Source: a virus. From it: DNA of 64,000 nucleotides. Positions 37,159 through 44,275 of this stretch are shown piece after piece. The stretch covers positions 62,001 through 126,000 of the IMG/VR virus record IMGVR_UViG_3300026538_000054; one strand, written 5' to 3'. The translations under genes were made by a program, and so were the position numbers. The notes beneath the pieces were generated by a model. It was not told where the DNA came from. It worked only from the letters and a program-made list of their open reading frames with translations, and did not search any database. Numbering within the stretch: the stretch's first letter is position 1; each line of letters opens with the position of its first letter.

Positions 37159-37578
37159 ATGGTCACGAAGAGAGAGCTGCAAGAAGACGACGTGCGGCGG
37201 GCCAAGCTGGCCGAGGAAGCGGCTCGGCGGGCAGAGGAGTGGCGCAAGGGGCAAGGCGACAGGGACCTCAAACGCGCGAAGGGCCTGCTGGACGGCGAGC
37301 TGGGAGCGGCCCTAAAGCGGTTGAATGCTGCGGGCCAAAAGATAGTGAAGTTGAGCGAGAGTATTGTCTGGGAGGCTGACGACACCGCTAGCTTCGATCT
37401 CAGCGACGATAAGTTCATGCTCGGCTTCGAGCCTCGTCCGAACTACGAGCCGACCCTGGTCTTGATCGAGCACCTTCAAGAGGCCGGCTTCGCGGTCTTC
37501 GTCGAGGCCGTCGAAGAACAGGACGACTACGGACCGGGCACGCAGTTGCTGTACTACCTGGTGATTGACTGGAGGTGA
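37159..37578 (+). CDS. Hypothetical protein, tandem paralog C
   Basis: ATG 37159 after GGAGAGAGC. The 139-aa product has a coiled-coil-like basic/acidic N-terminal half (KLAEEAARRAEEWRKGQGDR), then GFEPRPNYEPTLVLIEHLQE and a C-terminal YYLVIDWR. It is a paralog of the next gene. Function unknown. Confidence 0.6.
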   Translation: MVTKRELQEDDVRRAKLAEEAARRAEEWRKGQGDRDLKRAKGLLDGELGAALKRLNAAGQKIVKLSESIVWEADDTASFDLSDDKFMLGFEPRPNYEPTLVLIEHLQEAGFAVFVEAVEEQDDYGPGTQLLYYLVIDWR

Positions 37579-37585
37579 TCTGACC

Positions 37586-38044
37586 ATGGTCACGAAGAGA
37601 GAGCTTCAAGAAGACGACGCCCTGCGCGCCAGACTGGCCCGTCAGCAGTCCCTGGAGCAGGCCCAGATCTCCGAGGAGTGGAACAAGGAGCGAGAGGCAA
37701 GGGACCGCAAGCGCGCCAAAGGGCTGGTGAACGGCGAGCTGGGAGAGGCCATCAAGAGGTGGAACGCCGCGGGGCACAAACGGGTGAAGCTGGAAGAGAA
37801 CCGCGCCTGGAAGGCCGACGGCGGCGAGATCTACAGCGAGCCGTTCAAGCTCGACTTCGAGCCGCGCTTGCAATACGCGCCGGCTTCCATCCTGTGCAAG
37901 CACCTTCAAGAGGCCGGCTTCGTGACCTTCGTCGAGAAAGTGGCGGAACGGAATTGGGCCACCGTCACTACGGCGGACGGGTACGAGTTCGTGGACGCGC
38001 CGGGCTGGCATGACCGCTACTACCTGGTCATTGACTGGAGCTGA
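37586..38044 (+). CDS. Hypothetical protein, tandem paralog D
   Basis: ATG 37586 has a near-perfect GGAGGTGAT upstream. The 152-aa product shares MVTKRELQEDD, RDxKRAKGLxxGELG, HLQEAGFxxFVE and the end YYLVIDWS with the gene before it. Soluble. Unknown role. The GAGCTGATC end leads directly into the next gene. Confidence 0.6.
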   Translation: MVTKRELQEDDALRARLARQQSLEQAQISEEWNKEREARDRKRAKGLVNGELGEAIKRWNAAGHKRVKLEENRAWKADGGEIYSEPFKLDFEPRLQYAPASILCKHLQEAGFVTFVEKVAERNWATVTTADGYEFVDAPGWHDRYYLVIDWS

Positions 38045-38046
38045 TC

Positions 38047-38619
38047 ATGATCAATGAACTTGCGGAGAAAGAGCTTCTCGAGGTCATCAGGAGGCGCTGC
38101 GTCCTCAGGGGAGACTTCACCCTGGCCTCAGGCGCGAAGAGCAACACCTACCTGGACCTGAGACGGGCCTCCTGCTCCTGGGAGGCCGCCGAGCTGATCG
38201 GCGACGTGCTGTTCGATCGCCTGTCTGAGCCCCCGCCTGACGCCGTGGCCGGAATGGCCTCCGGCGCCATCCCCCTGGTCACCTCCACGGTACTGGCGGC
38301 CAGGCACTTCGCGGCCGGCTACTACGACCAGCCCCTCGAGGGGCTGTGGGTGCGAGAAGCGCCCAAGGACCACGGCTCGTTGTCGGTGGTGGAGGGCATG
38401 TTCACGCCGGGCGACACCGTGGTCCTCCTGGAAGACGTCGCCACCTCGGGCGGCTCCTTGCTCAAGGCCGCCACCGTGCTGAGAGACATGGGCCTCAAGG
38501 TCCTCGCCGCCATCGCCCTGGTGGACAGACAGCAAGGGGCCAACGAGCTGCTCAAGGAGCACGACATCGACTTTCAGGCCGTCTTCACCCTGGCCCAGGT
38601 CCTCGAAGAGGAGAAGTAG
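38047..38619 (+). CDS. pyrE: Orotate phosphoribosyltransferase-like enzyme
   Basis: The 190-aa product matches PyrE in length and motif order: FTLASGAKSNTYLDLRRAS (PyrE FxLxSGxxSxxYxDLR), a GMASGAIPLVTSTVLAAR loop and the PRPP-binding VVLLEDVATSGGSLLKAATV (about 125-143). It ends with a LVDRQQGA loop. The enzyme makes OMP from orotate and PRPP in pyrimidine synthesis. A phage copy would support nucleotide supply; alternatively it may use another base. It sits between two unknown genes, with 3-bp spacing downstream. Confidence 0.85.
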   Translation: MINELAEKELLEVIRRRCVLRGDFTLASGAKSNTYLDLRRASCSWEAAELIGDVLFDRLSEPPPDAVAGMASGAIPLVTSTVLAARHFAAGYYDQPLEGLWVREAPKDHGSLSVVEGMFTPGDTVVLLEDVATSGGSLLKAATVLRDMGLKVLAAIALVDRQQGANELLKEHDIDFQAVFTLAQVLEEEK

Positions 38620-38622
38620 CCG

Positions 38623-38769
38623 ATGAGCCTTTTCAAGCAGCTTCTGCTCATGGGCGTTGCCATCTCCGTGGTGTTTGTTTTCCTCGTCGTGATCTCGGCG
38701 TTGACCGGGGCCGACCTGACCTTGCTCGCCATGTGCTTGATCGTCGGGCTGCTGATCAGCCGCAGGTGA
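38623..38769 (+). CDS. 48-aa membrane protein
   Basis: ATG 38623 lies 3 nt after the previous stop, with GAGGAG within the end of that gene. The product is nearly all hydrophobic, with two possible membrane segments (LLLMGVAISVVFVFLVVISA and LTLLAMCLIVGLLI), ending RR. Unknown function. Confidence 0.6.
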   Translation: MSLFKQLLLMGVAISVVFVFLVVISALTGADLTLLAMCLIVGLLISRR

Positions 38770-38783
38770 GCTGGCACAAAGGG

Positions 38784-39182
38784 GTGATCTTGAAGACAAC
38801 GCAGTTCACGCTCAACATCGGCGTAAACGCCGGCTACGGCCATGAGAACCAGGCCGTCGACCCGATGAAGCTGGTGGCGCAGATCTGGCAGCGCCACGCG
38901 CGCAACCAGTACTTCAATGAGCGCGGCCCGCTGGTAGCGGGGATCGTCTCGCCTGCCAAGACGGTCTATCTTGAAAGCCACGGCTGCCCGCCCGGTGGTG
39001 AGGACACCGTGCTGGTCACCGGGCTTCGCAACCCGGCGTTTAACTCCGACGACAAGTCCTGGCGAGAGGCCGTCAAGGCCATCGCCTTGGCCGTTGGGAA
39101 GGAGCTGAACCAGACGACGGCCTACCTCTCCTTCTCGGAGATCGACTTCCTGTACCTCAAACCATCGGCGCAAGAGGGCTGA
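38784..39182 (+). CDS. Hypothetical protein, about 130 aa
   Basis: Start is GTG 38784 or TTG 38790 (KTTQFTLNIGVNAGYG); AAAGGGG fits TTG 38790 better. The product has GIVSPAKTVYLESHG, PGGEDTVLVTGLRN and a C-terminal VGKELNQTTAYLSFSEIDFL. Soluble, mixed alpha/beta. I do not recognise it. It couples to the next gene. Confidence 0.55.
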   Translation: MILKTTQFTLNIGVNAGYGHENQAVDPMKLVAQIWQRHARNQYFNERGPLVAGIVSPAKTVYLESHGCPPGGEDTVLVTGLRNPAFNSDDKSWREAVKAIALAVGKELNQTTAYLSFSEIDFLYLKPSAQEG

Positions 39183-39184
39183 TC

Positions 39185-39670
39185 GTGGCAGAGATCAAAG
39201 ACCAACCACCACCTGTGCCCAACACACGCGAGGCGAGCTGGGACCTGGTCCTCCAGGACATCAAGGACCGCGACAAGATCGGCCAGGAGCGCTACGGCAC
39301 TCGGTTACAACCGCTCAACGGCAGAGACACCCTGGTTGACCTGTACCAGGAGCTATTAGACGCGGTTGTTTACGCACGGACGCTCATCGCGGAAGGTTGG
39401 CGAGAAAGGGCCATGGCCGCCGAGCAGAAGTTGGCTGCCAGGTCTTACGTCGGCCCTGTGGCGTTCAGCTCCGACGGCCTCAGGCAACAACGCATCGCCG
39501 CCAAGATGAGCCAGGGCGCCCTGGCTGATCACCTTGAGGTGAGCCGCAATACCGTGATCGCCTGGGAGAGCGGCAAGAGCGAACCGTCGGCCTCGAAGCT
39601 GGCCATGGCGGCGACCCTGTTTGTCTGTCACATCGCGGACTTCTTCGAGCCGCTCAAGAACGCGCCGTGA
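39185..39670 (+). CDS. MazG-like helical domain fused to XRE helix-turn-helix
   Basis: GTG 39185. The first 85 residues contain DIKDRDKIGQERYGTRLQ and NGRDTLVDLYQELLDAVVYA, matching small phage proteins of the dATP/dGTP pyrophosphohydrolase/MazG-like type. Residues about 98-155 are a classic XRE domain (LRQQRIAAKMSQGALADHLE, VSRNTVIAWESGKSEPS). The fusion links a nucleotide-pool-type domain to a DNA-binding domain. Whether the first domain is catalytic is unclear. Confidence 0.7.
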   Translation: MAEIKDQPPPVPNTREASWDLVLQDIKDRDKIGQERYGTRLQPLNGRDTLVDLYQELLDAVVYARTLIAEGWRERAMAAEQKLAARSYVGPVAFSSDGLRQQRIAAKMSQGALADHLEVSRNTVIAWESGKSEPSASKLAMAATLFVCHIADFFEPLKNAP

Positions 39671-39767
39671 CGGTCCTCAACGACCCCTGGCTGACTCGTG
39701 CCGGCCAAGGGTCGCTTTTCTCTTCGTCTATGCGACCTGACCATTCACTTTCTTCTGGAGAGACCTG

Positions 39768-40706
39768 ATGCTTAACAGGCCGTTGGTGCTTTATCACGCG
39801 GGTTGCTACGACGGCTTTACCGCTGCCTGGTGCGCGTGGAAAAAGCACGGCGATCAGGCCGACTATCTGCCCGTGCAGTACGGGCAACCGCCGCCTGATG
39901 TCACGGACAGGAACGTTGAAGTCCTGGACTTCTGCTACCCGCACGATGTGCTTCAAGAGATGGCCCGGAAGGCCAGGTACATCAGGGTGCTGGATCACCA
40001 CAAGAGCCGGGCCAGGGACATGGCCGGTCGGTACTGGGAGGAAGGCGACGAAGAGAAGGACTTCAGCGCCGGGTTCGGCAACCTGATCTGTTTCTACCAC
40101 CCGAAGAAGTCCGGCGCCCGGCTCGCCTGGGAGCACTACCAGACCAACAAGGAAGCGCCGTTCCTGGTGGACTTGATCCAGGACCGAGATCTCTGGCTCC
40201 ACGAGCAGCCCTACTCCAAGGAGCTCAACGCCTGGATACGCACGTATGACTTCGACTTCAAGACCTGGAGCTGGATGGCCGACGGCCTGGTGAGGCCCTG
40301 GCCAAGCGCTCACCTGGATGAGAAAGGCACCTCTAGGGCTGGCTGGGCCTGCGCCGGCTTAGCAGTCCAAGCGCGTCAGCAAGGCCAGGCCGTCCTGCGC
40401 GCTCAAGCCCAGTTGGTGGCCAACATCTGCAAGACGGCGAGAGAGGTCTGCATCGGCGGGCATCAAGTGCTCGCCGCCAACACCTCCTGTCTCTTCTCCG
40501 AGGTGGCCGAGAAGCTGGCTGAAGGAATGCCCTTCGGTGCCGCCTGGTTTCAGCGCTCGGACGGCAAGTTTCAGTGGTCGCTGCGCTCCAGGGAAGGTGG
40601 CGTGGACGTATCAGAGGTGGCCAGGGCCTACGGTGGTGGTGGACACGCCGCCGCGGCCGGCTTTGAGACGATAGCGCTTCACCCTGAGTTGAGGAAGACC
40701 TTGTGA
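39768..40706 (+). CDS. DHH/DHHA1 family phosphoesterase
   Basis: The 312-aa product has VLYHAGCYDGFTAAWCAW near the start, VLDFCYP near 48, VLDHHKS with Asp76-His77-His78, a DRDLW motif and the DHHA1 end GGGGHAAAAGFE. These proteins hydrolyse small phosphoester substrates such as short oligonucleotides or cyclic dinucleotides using Mn/Mg. In this phage it could recycle oligoribonucleotides or remove nucleotide second messengers; the substrate is not visible from sequence. GAGAGACC precedes ATG 39768. It overlaps the paralog gene by 4 bp. Confidence 0.85.
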   Translation: MLNRPLVLYHAGCYDGFTAAWCAWKKHGDQADYLPVQYGQPPPDVTDRNVEVLDFCYPHDVLQEMARKARYIRVLDHHKSRARDMAGRYWEEGDEEKDFSAGFGNLICFYHPKKSGARLAWEHYQTNKEAPFLVDLIQDRDLWLHEQPYSKELNAWIRTYDFDFKTWSWMADGLVRPWPSAHLDEKGTSRAGWACAGLAVQARQQGQAVLRAQAQLVANICKTAREVCIGGHQVLAANTSCLFSEVAEKLAEGMPFGAAWFQRSDGKFQWSLRSREGGVDVSEVARAYGGGGHAAAAGFETIALHPELRKTL

Positions 40707-41758
40707 CAGAGAAGGAATGGCTGACAACCAAAGACCCGGTCGCGATGCTGACCTGGGCCCGAATCGAGCGCCCGACCTACAGCAGTTACCGCAGCTACCC
40801 GGACAACTGGCGACCGATGAGCGACCGCCAGGTCCGTCTCCTCGGTGTCGCTTGTTGCCGGCAGGTCTGGCAATCCTTGATTGACGGGCGCAGTCGCAAG
40901 GCTGTACAGGTGGCTGAGCGCTTCGCCGACGGCCTGGCTACGCCGGACCAGGTGAGGATCGCCGGGGCAGGTGCGAAGCGAGCCTTATACCAGGCCAATC
41001 CATTATTCGAGGTCGACCTGCCCATGAGGTGCCTCGGCCCGGTTGGCCAGTTGACGGATAACAACGGCCTGCCTCGCTGGTTCAGTGTTTCCAACAGCCT
41101 AGCCGCGGCCCAGGCTGACCTGATCAGGGACATCGGCGGCAACCCGTTCCAGCCGGTAGAGCTTGAGCCGACCTTCCTTGCCGGTCGTCGCGGATGCCGT
41201 AGGGCCGGCAGTTATTACACGCAGCCGCCGGGCGGTGTGCTTGTTTGTCCGACCTGCGGTGACGAGGCAGTGCTGCACTGGCATCCCTGGCTTACCCCTG
41301 ACGTACGGTCTCTGGCGCAGGCGGCCTACGACGAGCGACCAGGGAGAGAATGCGACAAGTGCCAAGGTTGCGGCAGTTACAAGCGCATTAGGGGGTTGCC
41401 GGCCGCCTGCAACGTCTGCGATGGCGAGAAGTACATTCCTGACGGCCCGCTTAACCCGCACCGACTTGCCATCCTTGCCGACGCCCTGGAAGAAGCGGGG
41501 TGTCCCTCCGTTTGCGAGTCGCCTTGCCCGAGGTGCTCGCCGTACCACGACGATGAGAAAAACCCTTTTCACGAGCCTGGTTATCACCCGGAGCGCGACC
41601 CGGCCAGCGGCCGCCATGAGGGCGGCTGGACCAATTGCAAGACCTGCAAAGGCGGCGGCGTGGTTCGTGCGGACAACCCTTTGCTGCAGCACCTCCGCTC
41701 ACTAGGCCCTCATGTCCGTGGTTGCTGGGTGCTTGATCTTCTCCTTGGAAAGGAGTGA
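40703..41758 (+). CDS. Gemmata-type paralogous family protein, three cysteine inserts
   Basis: GTG 40703 starts TEKEWLTTKDPVAML. The 351-aa copy is the longest. It has DRQVRLLGVACCRQVWQ, AERFADGLA, IGGNPFQPV, a CPTCG unit, CDKCQGCG..CNVCDG, ILADALEEAGC, a further CPRC..CKTCKGGG unit, and GPHVRGCWVLDLLLGKE. It is first of four tandem copies. The cysteine units sit at the two points where other copies also carry inserts. Confidence 0.85.
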   Translation: MTEKEWLTTKDPVAMLTWARIERPTYSSYRSYPDNWRPMSDRQVRLLGVACCRQVWQSLIDGRSRKAVQVAERFADGLATPDQVRIAGAGAKRALYQANPLFEVDLPMRCLGPVGQLTDNNGLPRWFSVSNSLAAAQADLIRDIGGNPFQPVELEPTFLAGRRGCRRAGSYYTQPPGGVLVCPTCGDEAVLHWHPWLTPDVRSLAQAAYDERPGRECDKCQGCGSYKRIRGLPAACNVCDGEKYIPDGPLNPHRLAILADALEEAGCPSVCESPCPRCSPYHDDEKNPFHEPGYHPERDPASGRHEGGWTNCKTCKGGGVVRADNPLLQHLRSLGPHVRGCWVLDLLLGKE

Positions 41759-41764
41759 CTTCTC

Positions 41765-42622
41765 ATGGACGCACGCCTCTGGGACGGGACCACGGACCAC
41801 GTCGCCATGCTCAAGTCGCTCACCATGCCCCTGGCCCCTCGTGAGTCACTTGGCGCGGCAACCAACAGGAAGCTCAGGCTCTTCGCCGTCGCCTGTCACA
41901 GGTCTCTGCCCGGCTTTCTGTCCTGGGCGGACGGGATTGACCCCAAGCAGATCGTCCTGGATGCCGAGCGTCACGCCGAGGGCCCTTCTCCCGAGGAGAA
42001 CGCGACGGACGACCTGAACAGCAGAGCGACGGCCACGAGCACCTGGTGCGGTGTCTGGTTTGCCGGCGACTCAGCCTGGGGGACGGTGAACTCTCTTGTC
42101 CGCTCCACAGGGCTGTTCAAGGGGCCGTTGTCGCCTGTCCGTGCGGCGAGCTTGCTCAGGGAGATATTCGGCAACCCCTTCAGGCCTTGCGAGGCCTTCA
42201 GGGCCGAGTGCAAGCTCTGTGTCGGCCTTGGCCGCATCACCGATGGTTTTTGGCTCGATGTTGAGTGCCCTACCTGCGGCGGGGTCGGCCTTGTTCGTCG
42301 TACGCCTGCCTGGCTTGGCCCCTGTGTGATGGACCTGGCTCGCGCCGTCGGCGAGGAGCGACTTCCCGACGGCGCCTTCGTGACGGACCGGCTTTTCGTT
42401 CTTGCCGACGCCCTGGAGGAGGCGGGATGCACGGAGTCGGAGTTGCTTTCTCACCTGCGCTGCACGGTCCTCTGTGCCAATTGCGGCCATGGCGTTTCTC
42501 ACCTGCTAGACGAGGAACGGAGACTGTACGGCGGCTGCCTGTGGTGCCAGTCCCTGGAGACCATGCCCCACCGGCACTTCCCAGGCTGCTGGGTGCTTGA
42601 CCTTCTCCTGGGAAAGGAGTGA
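41765..42622 (+). CDS. Gemmata-type paralogous family protein
   Basis: ATG 41765 lies 6 nt after the AAGGAGTGA end of the previous copy. The 285-aa product lacks the TExEWL start (MDARLWDGTTDHVAML). It keeps LRLFAVACHRSL, IFGNPFRP, CKLCVGLG..CPTCGGVG, FVLADALEEAGC, CANCGHG..CLWC and HFPGCWVLDLLLGKE. The sequence between HLR and GCW differs from other copies. Confidence 0.83.
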   Translation: MDARLWDGTTDHVAMLKSLTMPLAPRESLGAATNRKLRLFAVACHRSLPGFLSWADGIDPKQIVLDAERHAEGPSPEENATDDLNSRATATSTWCGVWFAGDSAWGTVNSLVRSTGLFKGPLSPVRAASLLREIFGNPFRPCEAFRAECKLCVGLGRITDGFWLDVECPTCGGVGLVRRTPAWLGPCVMDLARAVGEERLPDGAFVTDRLFVLADALEEAGCTESELLSHLRCTVLCANCGHGVSHLLDEERRLYGGCLWCQSLETMPHRHFPGCWVLDLLLGKE

Positions 42623-42627
42623 CGACC

Positions 42628-43458
42628 ATGGACTCGTCAGCCTGGGAAGACTGCAGCGACTCAGGGGCGATGCTCGATGCCCTGCTGAGCGCCCATGACC
42701 CAAGCGAGAGAAAACTGCGTCTTTTCGCCCTCGCGTCTGCCTACTGGCGCGCGCCTGGCTTCTTCCCCTACGAACAGGCCGAGCAACTCGCTGAGGGCCG
42801 GTTGTCGTACAAGGTTGCCGTTCTCCGCGCACAGGAGTGGCAAGACGGGCGCGACCATACCGTCGTGTGGCGGGAGTCGTACATCTTTCGCGTTCGAGCG
42901 AAGGACGCCGCCAGTGAGGCCATTCGTTACTGGCGGCGGATATACGGCACCGACGGCCCTCTCGCCGACCTTCTCCGAGATGTCTTCGGCGACCCCTGTC
43001 GGAAAGATCACGTTCACCTGCCCTACCATCGTCGTGTCGAGCTGGTAACGCCGACGGTCCTGTCTCTGGCGCAAGCGGCCTACGAGAGCAGGCTTCTTGC
43101 GCCCTGTCCAGTCTGCAAGGGCACGGGCGGCAGCGAGTACCGGGACTGCGATCGCTGCAAAGCCAGTGGTCAGGTGGACAAGCATCATCTGGACCCGGTT
43201 CGCCTCCAGGTCCTTGCCGACGCCCTGGAAGACGCCGGTTGCGAAAACGCCATCATTCTGGAGCACATGCGAGGTGCTCCTTGTCCCTTCTGCAAGGACG
43301 CGCTCTTCGACGTTGGTGACAGCGGTAACGCCTTCGGTTTCCCACAGTTGAGGGCCCATGTGGCCAAGCAGTGCGCCTGCAGGGGGACCAGAAAAGCGCC
43401 GCTGTTGCCGCATGCCAGAGGGTGTTGGGCCCTGGACCTGGTACTGGGGAGATCATGA
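42628..43458 (+). CDS. Gemmata-type paralogous family protein
   Basis: I chose ATG 42628; GTG 42619 lies inside the AAGGAGTGA binding site of the preceding gene's end. The 276-aa product has RKLRLFALASAYW, AEQLAEGR, DVFGDPCRKD in place of GNPFRP, CPVCKGTG..CDRCKASG, LQVLADALEDAGC, a CPFC..CACRG unit and HARGCWALDLVLGRS. The end GGGGAGATC still serves as a binding site for the next start. Confidence 0.82.
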   Translation: MDSSAWEDCSDSGAMLDALLSAHDPSERKLRLFALASAYWRAPGFFPYEQAEQLAEGRLSYKVAVLRAQEWQDGRDHTVVWRESYIFRVRAKDAASEAIRYWRRIYGTDGPLADLLRDVFGDPCRKDHVHLPYHRRVELVTPTVLSLAQAAYESRLLAPCPVCKGTGGSEYRDCDRCKASGQVDKHHLDPVRLQVLADALEDAGCENAIILEHMRGAPCPFCKDALFDVGDSGNAFGFPQLRAHVAKQCACRGTRKAPLLPHARGCWALDLVLGRS

Positions 43459-44213
43459 CCGAGCACGAATGGCTGACATGCAAGCGGCCCAGGAGGATGC
43501 TCTATCACCTGGGCTGCGACGAGCGCCACGACCTGTTAGAAGCGCAGACTAACGGGAGGCAACTCAGGCTTTGGTGCGCCGCACTGGCCGTGCGCGCGTA
43601 CGGGCGGGACCGCGCCCTTGGTCCTCAAGGTGGCTACGCCAGTTGGGCCGAAGGCGAGCCCGCGCTGGCTGACCTGGAGGACGATGCGGCTGCGCCTCTT
43701 CGCATCGCGATTAGTTGGGCGAAGAAGTACAATGGTCACACGAACGTCAGCGACGAAGTCAAGGCCGACCTTCTCAGAGAGATCGTCGGCAACCCTTTCA
43801 GGCCATTCAAGTGGTGTCATCCCAGTACGGGCTGGTCGACCGATGACTTCGACGACGCTCTGCCCGGTTTCGTCCTGTTGGACTACCGCTGGCGGACCGA
43901 GACCGTGCGAGACCTTGCCAAGGCGGCCTGGGACCATCTTTCTCCTGCCGGCGAGCTGGACACTACCCGACTCGCCGTTCTTGCAGATGCCCTGGAAGAG
44001 GCCGGGTGCGTCGGCAAGAGGTGCCGAACGTGCGTTGGCACAGGCGTCATCTCACAAGAACACCCGTTCGGCGACACCTGGGCCGTGGAGAGGCTAACGT
44101 GTTACGATTGTGCGGGCATCGGGCGTTGGCCACACCCTTTGCTTGAGCACCTTCGGTCCCCTGGCCCTCACGTCAGAGGGTGCTGGGCGCTTGATCTCGT
44201 TCTTCTCTCGTAA
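43455..44213 (+). CDS. Gemmata-type paralogous family protein, last of tandem array
   Basis: ATG 43455 overlaps the previous stop by 4 bp. The 252-aa product has TEHEWLTCKRP, RQLRLWCAALAVR, IVGNPFRP, LAVLADALEEAGC, CRTCVGTG..CYDCAGIG and HLRSPGPHVRGCWALDLV. It ends in LLS rather than LGKE. With no paralog following, the encoded binding site is lost. The array ends here, before the virion module. Confidence 0.83.
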   Translation: MTEHEWLTCKRPRRMLYHLGCDERHDLLEAQTNGRQLRLWCAALAVRAYGRDRALGPQGGYASWAEGEPALADLEDDAAAPLRIAISWAKKYNGHTNVSDEVKADLLREIVGNPFRPFKWCHPSTGWSTDDFDDALPGFVLLDYRWRTETVRDLAKAAWDHLSPAGELDTTRLAVLADALEEAGCVGKRCRTCVGTGVISQEHPFGDTWAVERLTCYDCAGIGRWPHPLLEHLRSPGPHVRGCWALDLVLLS

Positions 44214-44216
44214 GTG

Positions 44217-44273
44217 ACTTCTCCCTTCTCAGGGCATAATCGGGCGTTTGGTGGGTGCCTGGGAGGGAGAAGT
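44217..44273 (+). promoter_or_regulatory. Inverted repeat covering the ribosome binding site
   Basis: ACTTCTCCCT (44217-44226) is the perfect reverse complement of AGGGAGAAGT (44264-44273), which contains the binding site of the gene at 44276. CATAAT (44235-44240) in the loop could be a -10 element, in which case the left arm would not be transcribed from it. Confidence 0.45.
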
Positions 44274-44275
44274 CC

